A DNA stretch of 43,063 nucleotides from Sulfurovum sp. (GTDB lineage Bacteria > Campylobacterota > Campylobacteria > Campylobacterales > Sulfurovaceae), in assembly GCA_021647715.1 (NCBI GenBank), contig JAKIUE010000006.1:1-43063 (forward strand), in the 5' to 3' direction. Every line of letters begins with the position of its first letter. Within the stretch, counting starts at the first letter, position 1. Under the pieces are notes generated by a model, which was not told where the DNA came from, searched no databases, and was given only the letters and a program-made list of their open reading frames with translations. Position numbers and translations under genes: made by a program. Positions 16,747-24,350 of the stretch are shown one piece after another.

Positions 16747-17172
16747 ATGAAAATGACAACAGTATTAAAACCTGCTGACGTAACTCGTGACTGGGTTTTG
16801 ATAGACGCTGAAGGTAAAACTTTTGGTCGTATCTTAACTGAAGTAGCGACACTTCTTAGAGGTAAACATAAACCATCATTTACACCAAATGTAGACTGTG
16901 GTGACTACGTAGTCATCATCAATGCTGAAAAAGCTAAATTTTCAGGTCGAAAACTAGAAGATAAAGAATACTTTACACATTCAGGTTACTTTGGTTCAAC
17001 TAAAAGTAAAAAACTTGACGACATGTTAGAAAACCATACTGAAAAGCTTTTCAGATTGGCAGTACGTGGTATGCTTCCTAAAACGACTTTAGGTAGAGCA
17101 ATGATCAAAAAACTTAAAGTGTATGCAGGTTCTGAGCATCCTCATACAGCACAAATCAATAAGGAAGCGTAA
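16747..17172 (+). CDS. rplM: 50S ribosomal protein L13
   Basis: Early-assembly protein of the large ribosomal subunit. The 141-residue sequence has the family pattern from start to end: [51 protein letters not shown], then YFTHSGYFG, and the [30 protein letters not shown] signature. It is followed after two bases by rpsI, the usual pair. Length is normal. Confidence 0.99.
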   Translation: MKMTTVLKPADVTRDWVLIDAEGKTFGRILTEVATLLRGKHKPSFTPNVDCGDYVVIINAEKAKFSGRKLEDKEYFTHSGYFGSTKSKKLDDMLENHTEKLFRLAVRGMLPKTTLGRAMIKKLKVYAGSEHPHTAQINKEA

Positions 17173-17174
17173 TC

Positions 17175-17564
17175 ATGGCTACTATTTATGCAACAGGAAA
17201 AAGAAAAGCGGCTATCGCAAAAGTTTGGATGACTCCAGGTAAAGGTGATATGCTTATCAATGGTAAAACACTTAATCAATGGCTAGGTGGACACGAAACA
17301 CTTAAAATGAAAGTGAGACTTCCATTAGAAATCACTAAGCAATTAGACAGTATGAATATCAAAGCTACGACACTTGGTGGTGGTTATGCTGCTCAAGCAG
17401 ATGCACTTAAGCATGGTATCACTAAAGCGTTGGTAGCTTACGAACCAACATTTAGAGCACTTCTTAAGCCAGAAGGTTTACTTACTCGTGACTCAAGAGT
17501 TGTTGAGCGTAAGAAACCAGGTAAGAGAAAAGCAAGAAGATCTAGACAATTCTCAAAACGTTAA
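17175..17564 (+). CDS. rpsI: 30S ribosomal protein S9
   Basis: Small-subunit protein whose basic C-terminal tail reaches the P-site tRNA. The sequence has [14 protein letters not shown] at the start, [34 protein letters not shown] and the terminal [24 protein letters not shown]. The final Lys-Arg is conserved in the family. AAGGAAG at the end of rplM acts as its ribosome site, so the two genes are coupled. Confidence 0.99.
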   Translation: MATIYATGKRKAAIAKVWMTPGKGDMLINGKTLNQWLGGHETLKMKVRLPLEITKQLDSMNIKATTLGGGYAAQADALKHGITKALVAYEPTFRALLKPEGLLTRDSRVVERKKPGKRKARRSRQFSKR

Positions 17565-17569
17565 CATTT

Positions 17570-17594
17570 TTCCAAAACCTTTTTGGTTTTGGAA
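17570..17594 (+). terminator. Terminator-like hairpin after rpsI
   Basis: TTCCAAAACC (17570-17579), loop TTTTT, GGTTTTGGAA (17585-17594): a perfect 10-bp stem starting 6 bases after the rpsI stop. No T tract follows on either strand, so efficiency is uncertain; it lies between convergent genes and could act both ways. Confidence 0.55.
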
Positions 17595-17618
17595 CACTTA
17601 TGACTATTTAGTACATTA

Positions 17619-18413
17619 CTAAAATAAAACCCAATGATTTAGAAGATACAAAGCCCCTAAGTGCATACTTTTTATTAGTGCCATCGCAGTAGTATTCCCA
17701 ATCTGGCATACCCCACAACGCTTCCCTTCATAAAGAGCTCTAATAAAATATATTCCTATGAGTACAGCTATACTGAGCATGAGATAGCTTTCAAATATTT
17801 TTAGATAGGGTATTAGGCTACTAAAGAACGTAACCACTAAGCCTATAAGCCCTAGTAAAAGAGCATATTTTATGAGGGTTAGTATCTTATCCGAGTAGGG
17901 AGATATGTTACATGTGGCTTTTGCATCTGTGTTACTTAGTCCTTTTAACTTGTTTTCAAAGATGACTTTTTCTTTAGGATTTAGCCTGGCTATGAAAGTA
18001 GAGCCTAACAGATAGTCATTTTTTCTTTGTATGAGTACTGCTAGGTCATCGTGTGCGGTAAGGTACTGCTGTTTTCCTTGGGCATCATCGTATGCTACTT
18101 TGATGGTCTTAGCACGCTGGGTTACTGCTGTAAGGTTAGGGTAGTAGGCTGTACTTTCAGTAGGGGTTAACTCACCTTCTTTTGTAAAGATACTAGGGTT
18201 CATTACCTCTAAGAAGCTGCCATCTTTTTGTTTGATGACGATGACGTTAAGTGGAGAACCTATTTGAAAGGCTGCTAGTCCTTCTAATGCGTTTGCATTG
18301 ATGGTGTCTTTTAAGTCAGTGATGAGTATGTGTAGTGTCTCATCAAAATGGCGTACTGTGCCACCAAATTCAAATCCTGTTTGTGTGGGATATTGTATGA
18401 TATTTCGTATCAT
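17619..18413 (-). CDS. Membrane protein with an inactive peptide-deformylase-like domain
   Basis: Residues about 1-155 align by eye with peptide deformylase: GLAAFQIGSPLNVIVI (45-60) matches motif 1, MNPSIF follows, ESTAYYP (86-92) stands at EGCLSVP, and QRKNDYLLG (129-137) stands at QHEIDHLxG. The metal ligands Cys, His and His are thus Thr88, Arg130 and Tyr134, and the catalytic Glu is Lys131, so it cannot be a normal deformylase. Two membrane helices (about 178-200 and 204-226) and a tail with CGVC (233-236) follow. This fold-plus-membrane arrangement is unlike housekeeping Def. It lies downstream of sqr and a small ORF on the same strand. A binding or regulatory role is inference. Confidence 0.78.
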   Translation of the reverse strand: MIRNIIQYPTQTGFEFGGTVRHFDETLHILITDLKDTINANALEGLAAFQIGSPLNVIVIKQKDGSFLEVMNPSIFTKEGELTPTESTAYYPNLTAVTQRAKTIKVAYDDAQGKQQYLTAHDDLAVLIQRKNDYLLGSTFIARLNPKEKVIFENKLKGLSNTDAKATCNISPYSDKILTLIKYALLLGLIGLVVTFFSSLIPYLKIFESYLMLSIAVLIGIYFIRALYEGKRCGVCQIGNTTAMALIKSMHLGALYLLNHWVLF

Positions 18414-18424
18414 GTTTGTAGGAG

Positions 18425-18444
18425 TAGCACCTTGAGAGGTGCTA
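18425..18444 (-). terminator. Hairpin between the small ORF and the deformylase-like gene
   Basis: TAGCACC (18425-18431) and GGTGCTA (18438-18444) form a perfect 7-bp stem with a 6-base loop. It starts 5 bases after the small ORF stop and ends 11 bases before the deformylase-like ATG. It has no T tract, so an attenuator or mRNA-processing element is as likely as a terminator. Confidence 0.45.
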
Positions 18445-18448
18445 ACTT

Positions 18449-18613
18449 TTAGTGACTTTTGCTTACAACGATTAACATTTTGATATTAATCACTATAAAT
18501 CTAAAAAATTGCCAGATTTTGCATGTACGCATTTTACGTGCAAAGCTCCCTGGAATCATAGTAAGGTTAAACTGTTCATTTAGAGCGAAATTTTCTTCTT
18601 CTTTTTTTTTCAT
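18449..18613 (-). CDS. Small basic protein of 54 residues
   Basis: On the minus strand, AAAAGGA lies 6 bases before an ATG at 18613. The frame encodes 54 residues: a charged start (MKKKEEENFALNEQFN), then IPGSFARKMRTCKIWQFFRF, a hydrophobic stretch (FIVINIKMLIVV) and a final SKSH. The strong ribosome site, the mixed amphipathic composition and the fit between sqr and the deformylase-like gene support a real gene. I do not recognise the family. The overlapping plus-strand frame at 18459-18743 runs into the sqr coding region and looks like a shadow. Confidence 0.6.
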   Translation of the reverse strand: MKKKEEENFALNEQFNLTMIPGSFARKMRTCKIWQFFRFIVINIKMLIVVSKSH

Positions 18614-18653
18614 TATTAATCCTTTTGTTTTATTTTTATTTCCATTTTGGCAT

Positions 18654-20144
18654 CTATTCTGGGATAAAAGTCCAACCTGGTTTGAGTTTTGCTTTCCAGA
18701 TAAACATGTGATGAAGAATATGTTTTATCCAGTGACCTGCTAGACCTATCTCTCCAAAGGTATAATCTGTATCTCTACCAGTTCCTGGGTATTTCTCAAA
18801 GTCAGGAACTACAGGATAGACTGTCATTGCTGCGGCACTTCCATCTAATATACCTTTACCAGCAGAGGCTACACAAGCAGCACCCATTTCTGCCATTGAG
18901 GCTTCATGTAAGTGAGCATCTTTACCTTTTTTGATCATATCACAAACTGAATGTGCTACTGCTTTACCTATGATACCAGCAGGCATACCTGTTCTTGGAG
19001 GTGTAGGGTTGATGGCTGTACCGTTTGGAGATGTCATGGGTTTAGAGATGAGATGTGGAGGTGCAAAAGCAATACCACATGCAAAGATATTTGAAAAACT
19101 TGGGTTCTGGTAGGTACTTGGCCAGTCAGATGCTTTCCAATTTTCGTATGCTCCTGCGTCATACTTGGCATCTACTTTCATAAATCCATTGGGAGCAAAA
19201 AGTACATCAGTAATATCTGATCCATCTTTATCATATGCTTTAAATCCGACACCAGAGAATGGAGGGATAAGCATCGCAAAGTCAAAAGTCTCTTCATGTT
19301 TTGTACCATCTAGTAGCTCATACTCTATTTTGCCATCTTCTACTTTAGAAGTATGTGCACCGATAATCCACTCTACATTACGTTCAGCATACAAAGACTC
19401 TGCAAAGAGTTTAGAAGACACAGCGTATCCTCCTACTTTCATGTGCAGTCCACCCATACCAAAGTCACCGAGGAAGGCTTCATTAGATATCCATTTGATA
19501 TCTAACATATCTCTGACACCTGCTTTTTTAGCTTCATGTTCGATGTTGAAGATGTATTCAAAAGCAGCACCTTGACAGGTGCACATACCATGACCCGTAC
19601 CTACAAGAATCTTTTGTTTTTCACCTGTGCCATTTTCTTTTGCTTTCTTGGCTTTTTCAAATACTTGTTTAAGCTCTAAATTAGCATGTATAGCATGTTC
19701 TGCAGTACAAACTGAGACTGTATTGGTTCCCATTTGTCCCTTCCCATTACCAAGTCCTGGTGTAGCATCGAAGTTTAGTTTAGGACCTGTTGCATTAATG
19801 AGATAGTCATATTCTAACTCTTCTGTTTGACCTAGTGAATCTTTTTTGGTTGATTCTATGACAATAAATGGTTTGTCACTGCTCTCTTTGCCATTTGGGT
19901 GTATGGCTTTTGCAAGTGCCTGTTTGTAGACAATACCAGCTTTTTCATACACTGGAGCCAAAGGAAAGACTACATCTTTCTTTTGCATTTGTCCCACACC
20001 TACCCAAATATTTGATGGAATCCAGTTCCATTGAGAGTTGGGGGTCACTACTACCACCTCATGTTCATCTCCCAGCCATTTTTTTGAAAAAGTCGCAGCG
20101 GTATGTCCTGAGACCCCACCACCCATGATTACAACACGTGCCAT
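18654..20144 (-). CDS. sqr: Sulfide:quinone oxidoreductase family flavoprotein
   Basis: FAD enzyme of the SQR/flavocytochrome c sulfide dehydrogenase family, which oxidises sulfide and reduces the quinone pool on the membrane surface. N-terminal FAD motif GGGVSGHTAA (8-17); second FAD region LINATGPKLNFD; Cys146, Cys188 and Cys190 (GTGHGMCTCQG) and a Cys in MGAACVASAGKG near residue 430 can supply the redox sulfur site; the C-terminus GLAGHWIKHILHHMFIWKAKLKPGW resembles the membrane-binding end of SQR. At 496 residues it is longer than type I SQR, and I cannot fix the type. AAGGAGGA (20151-20158, minus strand) precedes the ATG. No signal peptide is seen. Confidence 0.8.
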   Translation of the reverse strand: MARVVIMGGGVSGHTAATFSKKWLGDEHEVVVVTPNSQWNWIPSNIWVGVGQMQKKDVVFPLAPVYEKAGIVYKQALAKAIHPNGKESSDKPFIVIESTKKDSLGQTEELEYDYLINATGPKLNFDATPGLGNGKGQMGTNTVSVCTAEHAIHANLELKQVFEKAKKAKENGTGEKQKILVGTGHGMCTCQGAAFEYIFNIEHEAKKAGVRDMLDIKWISNEAFLGDFGMGGLHMKVGGYAVSSKLFAESLYAERNVEWIIGAHTSKVEDGKIEYELLDGTKHEETFDFAMLIPPFSGVGFKAYDKDGSDITDVLFAPNGFMKVDAKYDAGAYENWKASDWPSTYQNPSFSNIFACGIAFAPPHLISKPMTSPNGTAINPTPPRTGMPAGIIGKAVAHSVCDMIKKGKDAHLHEASMAEMGAACVASAGKGILDGSAAAMTVYPVVPDFEKYPGTGRDTDYTFGEIGLAGHWIKHILHHMFIWKAKLKPGWTFIPE

Positions 20145-20383
20145 ATTTATTCCTCCTTGATTAGGTTTTGATTACCATATATTCTATGGTAGTAATTGTT
20201 AAACTATTATTAAATAGTTAAAATAATCATTAATTGTTACTTTAATATATAAAATTGATTTATATTAATCATTTACATAAAGTATCTAATGGTTAGAGTA
20301 ATCTTTTTCTTAATTAAAATATAGTTTATTAGGAAACCTACTAATAGTAAGGAGGTTTATATAATACAATCTAAAAGGATACT

Positions 20384-20401
20384 ACTGAATGAATATTCAT
20401 T
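20384..20401. promoter_or_regulatory. 18-bp palindrome ACTGAAT-GAAT-ATTCATT upstream of hydA
   Basis: Matches AATGAAT-N4-ATTCATT with one mismatch; the same element is upstream of nrfH and petA. Here it lies just upstream of the FNR-type box, about -69 to -52 from the predicted start. Confidence 0.5.
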
Positions 20402-20404
20402 TTA

Positions 20405-20474
20405 TTGATTTATATCAATATATTTATTTTTAACTTTTGTTACACTTTGTCAAATTTGTGCAATATACAAAGGA
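20405..20474 (+). promoter_or_regulatory. hyd operon promoter with perfect FNR/CRP-type box
   Basis: TTGATTTATATCAA (20405-20418) is a perfect TTGAT-N4-ATCAA. Its centre is 32 bases upstream of the centre of TACACT (20441-20446), which carries an extended -10 TG two bases before. A start near 20453 puts the box at -41.5. AAAGGA (20469-20474) is the hydA ribosome site. Confidence 0.65.
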
Positions 20475-20480
20475 AAATAA

Positions 20481-21653
20481 ATGAATGATAGAATAAAAGA
20501 TATAACGTATGATTCACTTTACAAGACATTTGAAGAGCGAATAGCTCAGCTTAAAAAACTGCCTAAAATGAGAGAAGATGACTCTATAGAAAGTACCATA
20601 GAAAAACATGGCTTTTCAAGACGTGATTTTATGACATGGGCAGGGGCGATGACTGCTATGTTATCTCTTCCTGCAACATTTACACCACTTATGGCAGAGG
20701 CTGTAAAAGTGGCTGACAGACTGCCTATTATATGGTTGCATATGGCAGAGTGTACAGGCTGTACTGAGTCCTTGCTCCGTTCTGCAAACCCCTCTATAGA
20801 TAGTCTTATATTTGACTATATCTCTTTGGAATACCAAGAGACCATTATGACAGCTGTAGGATGGCAAGCCGAGCAAAACTTAGAACATGCGATGGAGAAA
20901 TATAAAGGTCGATATATTTTGATGGTAGAAGGTGGCATACCTGTAGGCGACACTGAAAATTTTTTAACCATTGGTGGCCATGGACACTCAGGTAAACATA
21001 CGGCTGAACTGGCTTCTGAAAATGCAGCAGCTATATTTGCCATAGGTACCTGTTCTGCTTTTGGTGGTGTACAAGCAGCAGCACCTAATCCATCTGGGGC
21101 TGTAGGACTTTCTGAAGTAACAGACAAGACGGTTATCAATGTACCTGGTTGTCCTCCAAGTGAGAAGAACATTGTGGGGACATTGATGCATTATCTACTC
21201 TATGGGACACTGCCTGCTTTGGATGTTTTTAACAGACCAAAATGGGCGTATAGACTAAGAATTCACGATTTATGTGAAAGAAGAGGACGTTTTGATGCAG
21301 GTGAGTTTGTGGAACATTTTGGTGATGAAGGTGCAAAAGATGGATACTGTCTTTATAAAGTGGGATGTAAAGGCCCTTATACTTTTAACAACTGTGGTAA
21401 ACAAAAATTTAATCAGGGTACCTCATGGCCAGTACAGACAGGGTTTGGATGTATAGGTTGTTCTGAGCCAAATTTCTGGGACACGATGGGAACGGTGAAT
21501 GAACCATTAAGAGACAGACTATATGCCACAACATTTAGTGGATTAGGAGCAGATGCAACTGCAGATAGGATAGGGGTAGGACTCCTTACAGCGACAGCCG
21601 TAGGTATAGCCGCACACGCAGCAATAGCAGCAGTTAAAAATCCAAAAAAGTAA
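20481..21653 (+). CDS. hydA: [NiFe] hydrogenase small subunit, membrane-bound uptake type
   Basis: Fe-S electron-transfer subunit of a group 1 uptake hydrogenase exported with the large subunit by the Tat system: SRRDFM at 46-51 followed by a hydrophobic stretch. Proximal cluster region CTGCTES starts at Cys91; later cysteines for the medial and distal clusters include those in CLYKVGCKGPYTFNNCGKQ and GCIGCSEPNFWD. A C-terminal helix (LLTATAVGIAAHAAIAAV) anchors it. The positions that hold the two extra cysteines in oxygen-tolerant enzymes are Gly here (CTGC rather than CTCC; AFGG rather than a GC pair), so it appears to be the standard oxygen-sensitive form. First gene after an FNR-type promoter. 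Confidence 0.96.
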   Translation: MNDRIKDITYDSLYKTFEERIAQLKKLPKMREDDSIESTIEKHGFSRRDFMTWAGAMTAMLSLPATFTPLMAEAVKVADRLPIIWLHMAECTGCTESLLRSANPSIDSLIFDYISLEYQETIMTAVGWQAEQNLEHAMEKYKGRYILMVEGGIPVGDTENFLTIGGHGHSGKHTAELASENAAAIFAIGTCSAFGGVQAAAPNPSGAVGLSEVTDKTVINVPGCPPSEKNIVGTLMHYLLYGTLPALDVFNRPKWAYRLRIHDLCERRGRFDAGEFVEHFGDEGAKDGYCLYKVGCKGPYTFNNCGKQKFNQGTSWPVQTGFGCIGCSEPNFWDTMGTVNEPLRDRLYATTFSGLGADATADRIGVGLLTATAVGIAAHAAIAAVKNPKK

Positions 21654-21669
21654 AAAGGGAGTTAGGTAA

Positions 21670-23487
21670 ATGAGTCAAAATAATGTAACAGAAGAAATGG
21701 CAGATACAGTAGAAACAAGTACGCAGGGACATGTCACACCTGCTAGTTCTGGACCTAAGAGAGTAGTAGTAGATCCTATTACAAGAATTGAAGGACATTT
21801 AAGAGCAGAAGTCATAGTTGGTGATGATGGTGTGGTTCAAGACGCTTTTGTCTCTTCCACACTTTTTAGAGGCTTAGAAATCATTGCCAGAAACAGAGAC
21901 CCAAGGAATGTGCCATTGCTTATGCAAAGGATTTGTGGGGTATGTACGTATTCACATTACTTAAAAAGTACGATGTCCATGGAAGATGCATTGGGTATTA
22001 CTATTCCTTACAATGCGGCACTTGTACGTTCATTGATGGATGCAACACTGTTTATGCATGATCATCCTGTACATTTTTATCAGTTACATGGACTTGACTG
22101 GGTAGATATCACTTCGGCACTGAAGGCTGATCCTGCAAAAGCGAGTAAGTTGGCATTTAAGTATTCTGATAATCCTGTAGCCACTGGTGAAAATGACCTT
22201 ATTAAAGCACAAGAGACAGTAAAAAAGTTTGCTGAGCATCCTCAAGGACTTGGCCCATTTGCTAATGCATACTGGGGGCACTCTACGTATAAATTTACAC
22301 CAGAACAAAACCTTATAGCACTTTCTCATTATTTAAAAGCACTAGAAATGCAAAGAAAAGTAGCACAAATGATGGCTATCTTTGGAGGGAAAAACCCTCA
22401 TCCTCAATCTTTGGTTGTGGGAGGGGTAACATGTATCATGGATATGCTAGATCCTGCAAGAATGGCTGAATTTATGGTGAAGTATAAAGATATGGCAAAT
22501 TTCATAAACAATGCATACTATGCAGATGTGGTGATGGCTGCTGAAATGTACAAAGATGAACCTTCGGTGATGCAGTCAATTCCTATAAAAAACTTTATGG
22601 CAGGAGATGGACTTCTTGTAGATAGAAATGAATATCTTTTAAGCAAGGGGATGATTTTAGATGGTGACTTAAGTACGGTTCATGAGATAAATGAAGATCT
22701 CATCACTGAAGAGGCAACACACTCATGGTACCAAATAGATGAGCCACTACACCCTTATGATGGTGACAGTGAACCAAAACATACAGGTTTTGTAAAAGGT
22801 GAGTCTGTGGGTCCTGATGGAAAAATGATACATTCTGAAAATATTGATCCAGAAGGTAAATATTCTTGGATTAAGTCACCACGTTATGATGGTAAACCTA
22901 TGGAAGTAGGCCCTCTTGCATCTATCTTGATATCGTACGCTAGAGGGAACAAAAGAGTGGTACCTATAGTAGATGAATTTTTGAAAAAAACGGGGCTTCC
23001 TTTGACTGCACTTTATACAACATTGGGTAGAACAGCAGCAAGAATGTTACAGGCCAAAGTGATTGCAGATCATGGGCTTGAAGCGTTTGATAATCTTCTA
23101 GAAAATCTAAAAGTAGATGAAGAGTCCTGTACAAAATACACGATAGATAATGATAAAGAGTATAAAGGTAGAGGGATAGGAGAAGTACCAAGAGGTATGC
23201 TTTCTCACTGGACACGCATAAAAAATGGTGTGGTATCTAACTACCAAGCCACGGTGCCTTCTACTTGGAATGCAGGACCTATAGATGCTAAAGGTGTAAA
23301 AGGCCCATACGAGACTAACCTTATAGGATTGAAAATTGCAGACTTGTCACAACCTTTGGAGATTATACGGATTGTGCATTCATTTGATCCATGTATCGCA
23401 TGTGCAGTACAAGTGATGGATGTAAGAGGAAATAAAATAAGTGAATATAAAGTAGACCCACTATATGGTGGCGTTTGTAGCGTATAA
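21670..23487 (+). CDS. hydB: [NiFe] hydrogenase large subunit
   Basis: Catalytic subunit that binds the NiFe(CN)2CO centre and oxidises H2. L1 motif RICGVCTYSH gives Cys89 and Cys92; L2 motif DPCIACAVQ gives Cys575 and Cys578. The residue after, normally His, is Gln581 (codon CAA). In most group 1 enzymes the protease HyaD/HydD cuts after this His; the tail here is 24 residues and ends in GGVCSV. Other family marks, VDPITRIEGHLRAEV and GVTCIMDMLDPARM, are present. Length is 605. GGGAG precedes the ATG, 16 bases after hydA. Confidence 0.96.
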   Translation: MSQNNVTEEMADTVETSTQGHVTPASSGPKRVVVDPITRIEGHLRAEVIVGDDGVVQDAFVSSTLFRGLEIIARNRDPRNVPLLMQRICGVCTYSHYLKSTMSMEDALGITIPYNAALVRSLMDATLFMHDHPVHFYQLHGLDWVDITSALKADPAKASKLAFKYSDNPVATGENDLIKAQETVKKFAEHPQGLGPFANAYWGHSTYKFTPEQNLIALSHYLKALEMQRKVAQMMAIFGGKNPHPQSLVVGGVTCIMDMLDPARMAEFMVKYKDMANFINNAYYADVVMAAEMYKDEPSVMQSIPIKNFMAGDGLLVDRNEYLLSKGMILDGDLSTVHEINEDLITEEATHSWYQIDEPLHPYDGDSEPKHTGFVKGESVGPDGKMIHSENIDPEGKYSWIKSPRYDGKPMEVGPLASILISYARGNKRVVPIVDEFLKKTGLPLTALYTTLGRTAARMLQAKVIADHGLEAFDNLLENLKVDEESCTKYTIDNDKEYKGRGIGEVPRGMLSHWTRIKNGVVSNYQATVPSTWNAGPIDAKGVKGPYETNLIGLKIADLSQPLEIIRIVHSFDPCIACAVQVMDVRGNKISEYKVDPLYGGVCSV

Positions 23488-23496
23488 GGAGCAAAT

Positions 23497-24216
23497 ATGT
23501 CAAAAGAAAATAACGACAGTGACCACCATGGAAAGATTGTTGAAGTAGAAGAAGTAGTAGAGTTTACACCTGCATATAGATGGCAACATTGGATTAGGGC
23601 TTTAACCATTGTGGTATTAACAATCACAGGTTTTTATATCGCTTATCCTTTTATAGAACCTTCTGCCAATGTTGAACCTACAAACTTCTTATATGCAGAT
23701 ATGCGAGCGATACATATTGCATTTGGTTTTTTAATGATAGCGGCAGTACTTATTAAAACGTATTTAACGCTTTTTGGAAAAGCACATACCTACAAGTCTG
23801 AGCTAGTATCAATTAAAGATTTAATCAATCCAAAAATTTGGATTCAGCAGTTGGGATATTACCTATTCTTGAGTAAGCACCCACATTTACATGGTATTTA
23901 TAATCCTTTGCAATTCATGGCTTATATGGGAATGTATGTACTTTTTTACCTTTTAACTATTACTGGACTGGTTTTACATATTCATGTATATCATGAAGGT
24001 CTAGGTGGAGTACTCTATGGTGTGGGAAGATGGTTTGAAACGCTTATGGGAGGATTGGCAAATGTAAGAGAAATACACCATATTTCTATGTGGGCACTTC
24101 TTATTATTATAGTCATACATATATACATGGCGGTATTCAATGCAGTCTTTGGAAAAAATGGATCAATGGATGCCATTTTCTCTGGTATGAAATGGAATAA
24201 AAACATTAAACAATAA
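23497..24216 (+). CDS. hydC: Hydrogenase cytochrome b subunit
   Basis: Di-haem cytochrome b that takes electrons from HydA to menaquinone in the inner membrane. Four helices with His ligands: RWQHWIRALTIVVL near residue 30, MRAIHIAFGFLMI, the YVLFYLLTITGLVLHIHVYHE helix, and HHISMWALLIIIVIHIYMAV. The N-terminus is acidic and His-containing (NNDSDHHGKIVEVEEVVEF). Length 239 residues is usual. An SD (AAGGAG) precedes the ATG. A 134-base gap with strong inverted repeats separates it from hydD. Confidence 0.95.
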   Translation: MSKENNDSDHHGKIVEVEEVVEFTPAYRWQHWIRALTIVVLTITGFYIAYPFIEPSANVEPTNFLYADMRAIHIAFGFLMIAAVLIKTYLTLFGKAHTYKSELVSIKDLINPKIWIQQLGYYLFLSKHPHLHGIYNPLQFMAYMGMYVLFYLLTITGLVLHIHVYHEGLGGVLYGVGRWFETLMGGLANVREIHHISMWALLIIIVIHIYMAVFNAVFGKNGSMDAIFSGMKWNKNIKQ

Positions 24217-24241
24217 GGAAGATACTTTAAGGGTATCTTCC
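24217..24241 (+). terminator. Hairpin right after hydC
   Basis: GGAAGATAC (24217-24225), 7-base loop, GTATCTTCC (24233-24241): a perfect 9-bp stem beginning at the base after the hydC stop. No T tract follows. It could stabilise the hydABC message end or limit read-through to hydDE. Confidence 0.6.
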
Positions 24242-24243
24242 CG

Positions 24244-24332
24244 TTACATATTAGTTAAGAGGGAATTTGATAAAATTCATTCTACTCTCCCTTGAATAAA
24301 GCATATCTTGTTCCCTCCTAAGTAATATGTAA
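24244..24332 (+). repeat. Long imperfect inverted repeat between hydC and hydD
   Basis: Arms 24244-24265 and 24311-24332 are 22 bases each and pair with two mismatches, around a 45-base loop. The second arm ends 6 bases before the hydD ribosome site (AAAGGA, 24339-24344). A TTGATAAAATTC-like -10 region lies in the loop. Confidence 0.65.
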
Positions 24333-24350
24333 AATTAAAAAGGACTTTAA

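Larger units (their letters stand above)
20145..20480. promoter_or_regulatory. Divergent regulatory region between sqr and hydA
   Basis: This 336-base AT-rich gap holds no credible gene. Near sqr are two inverted repeats: TACCATA-N5-TATGGTA (20173-20191), ending about 29 bases upstream of the sqr start, and AACTATT-N4-AATAGTT (20202-20219); either could be an operator for sqr. In the middle, TTGATTTATATTAA (20255-20268) resembles an FNR box but lacks a matching -10. Near hydA are the palindrome at 20384-20401 and the FNR-type box at 20405-20418, listed separately. Confidence 0.6.

Noticed and set aside
18459-18743. Plus-strand ORF of 94 residues
   Set aside because: Its 3' third lies inside the C-terminal coding part of sqr, it has no ribosome site, and the minus strand holds a better ORF with a strong ribosome site.
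20255-20268. FNR-like box TTGATTTATATTAA in the sqr-hyd gap
   Set aside because: It has one mismatch and no -10-like hexamer 32 bases away in either direction, unlike the three sites kept.
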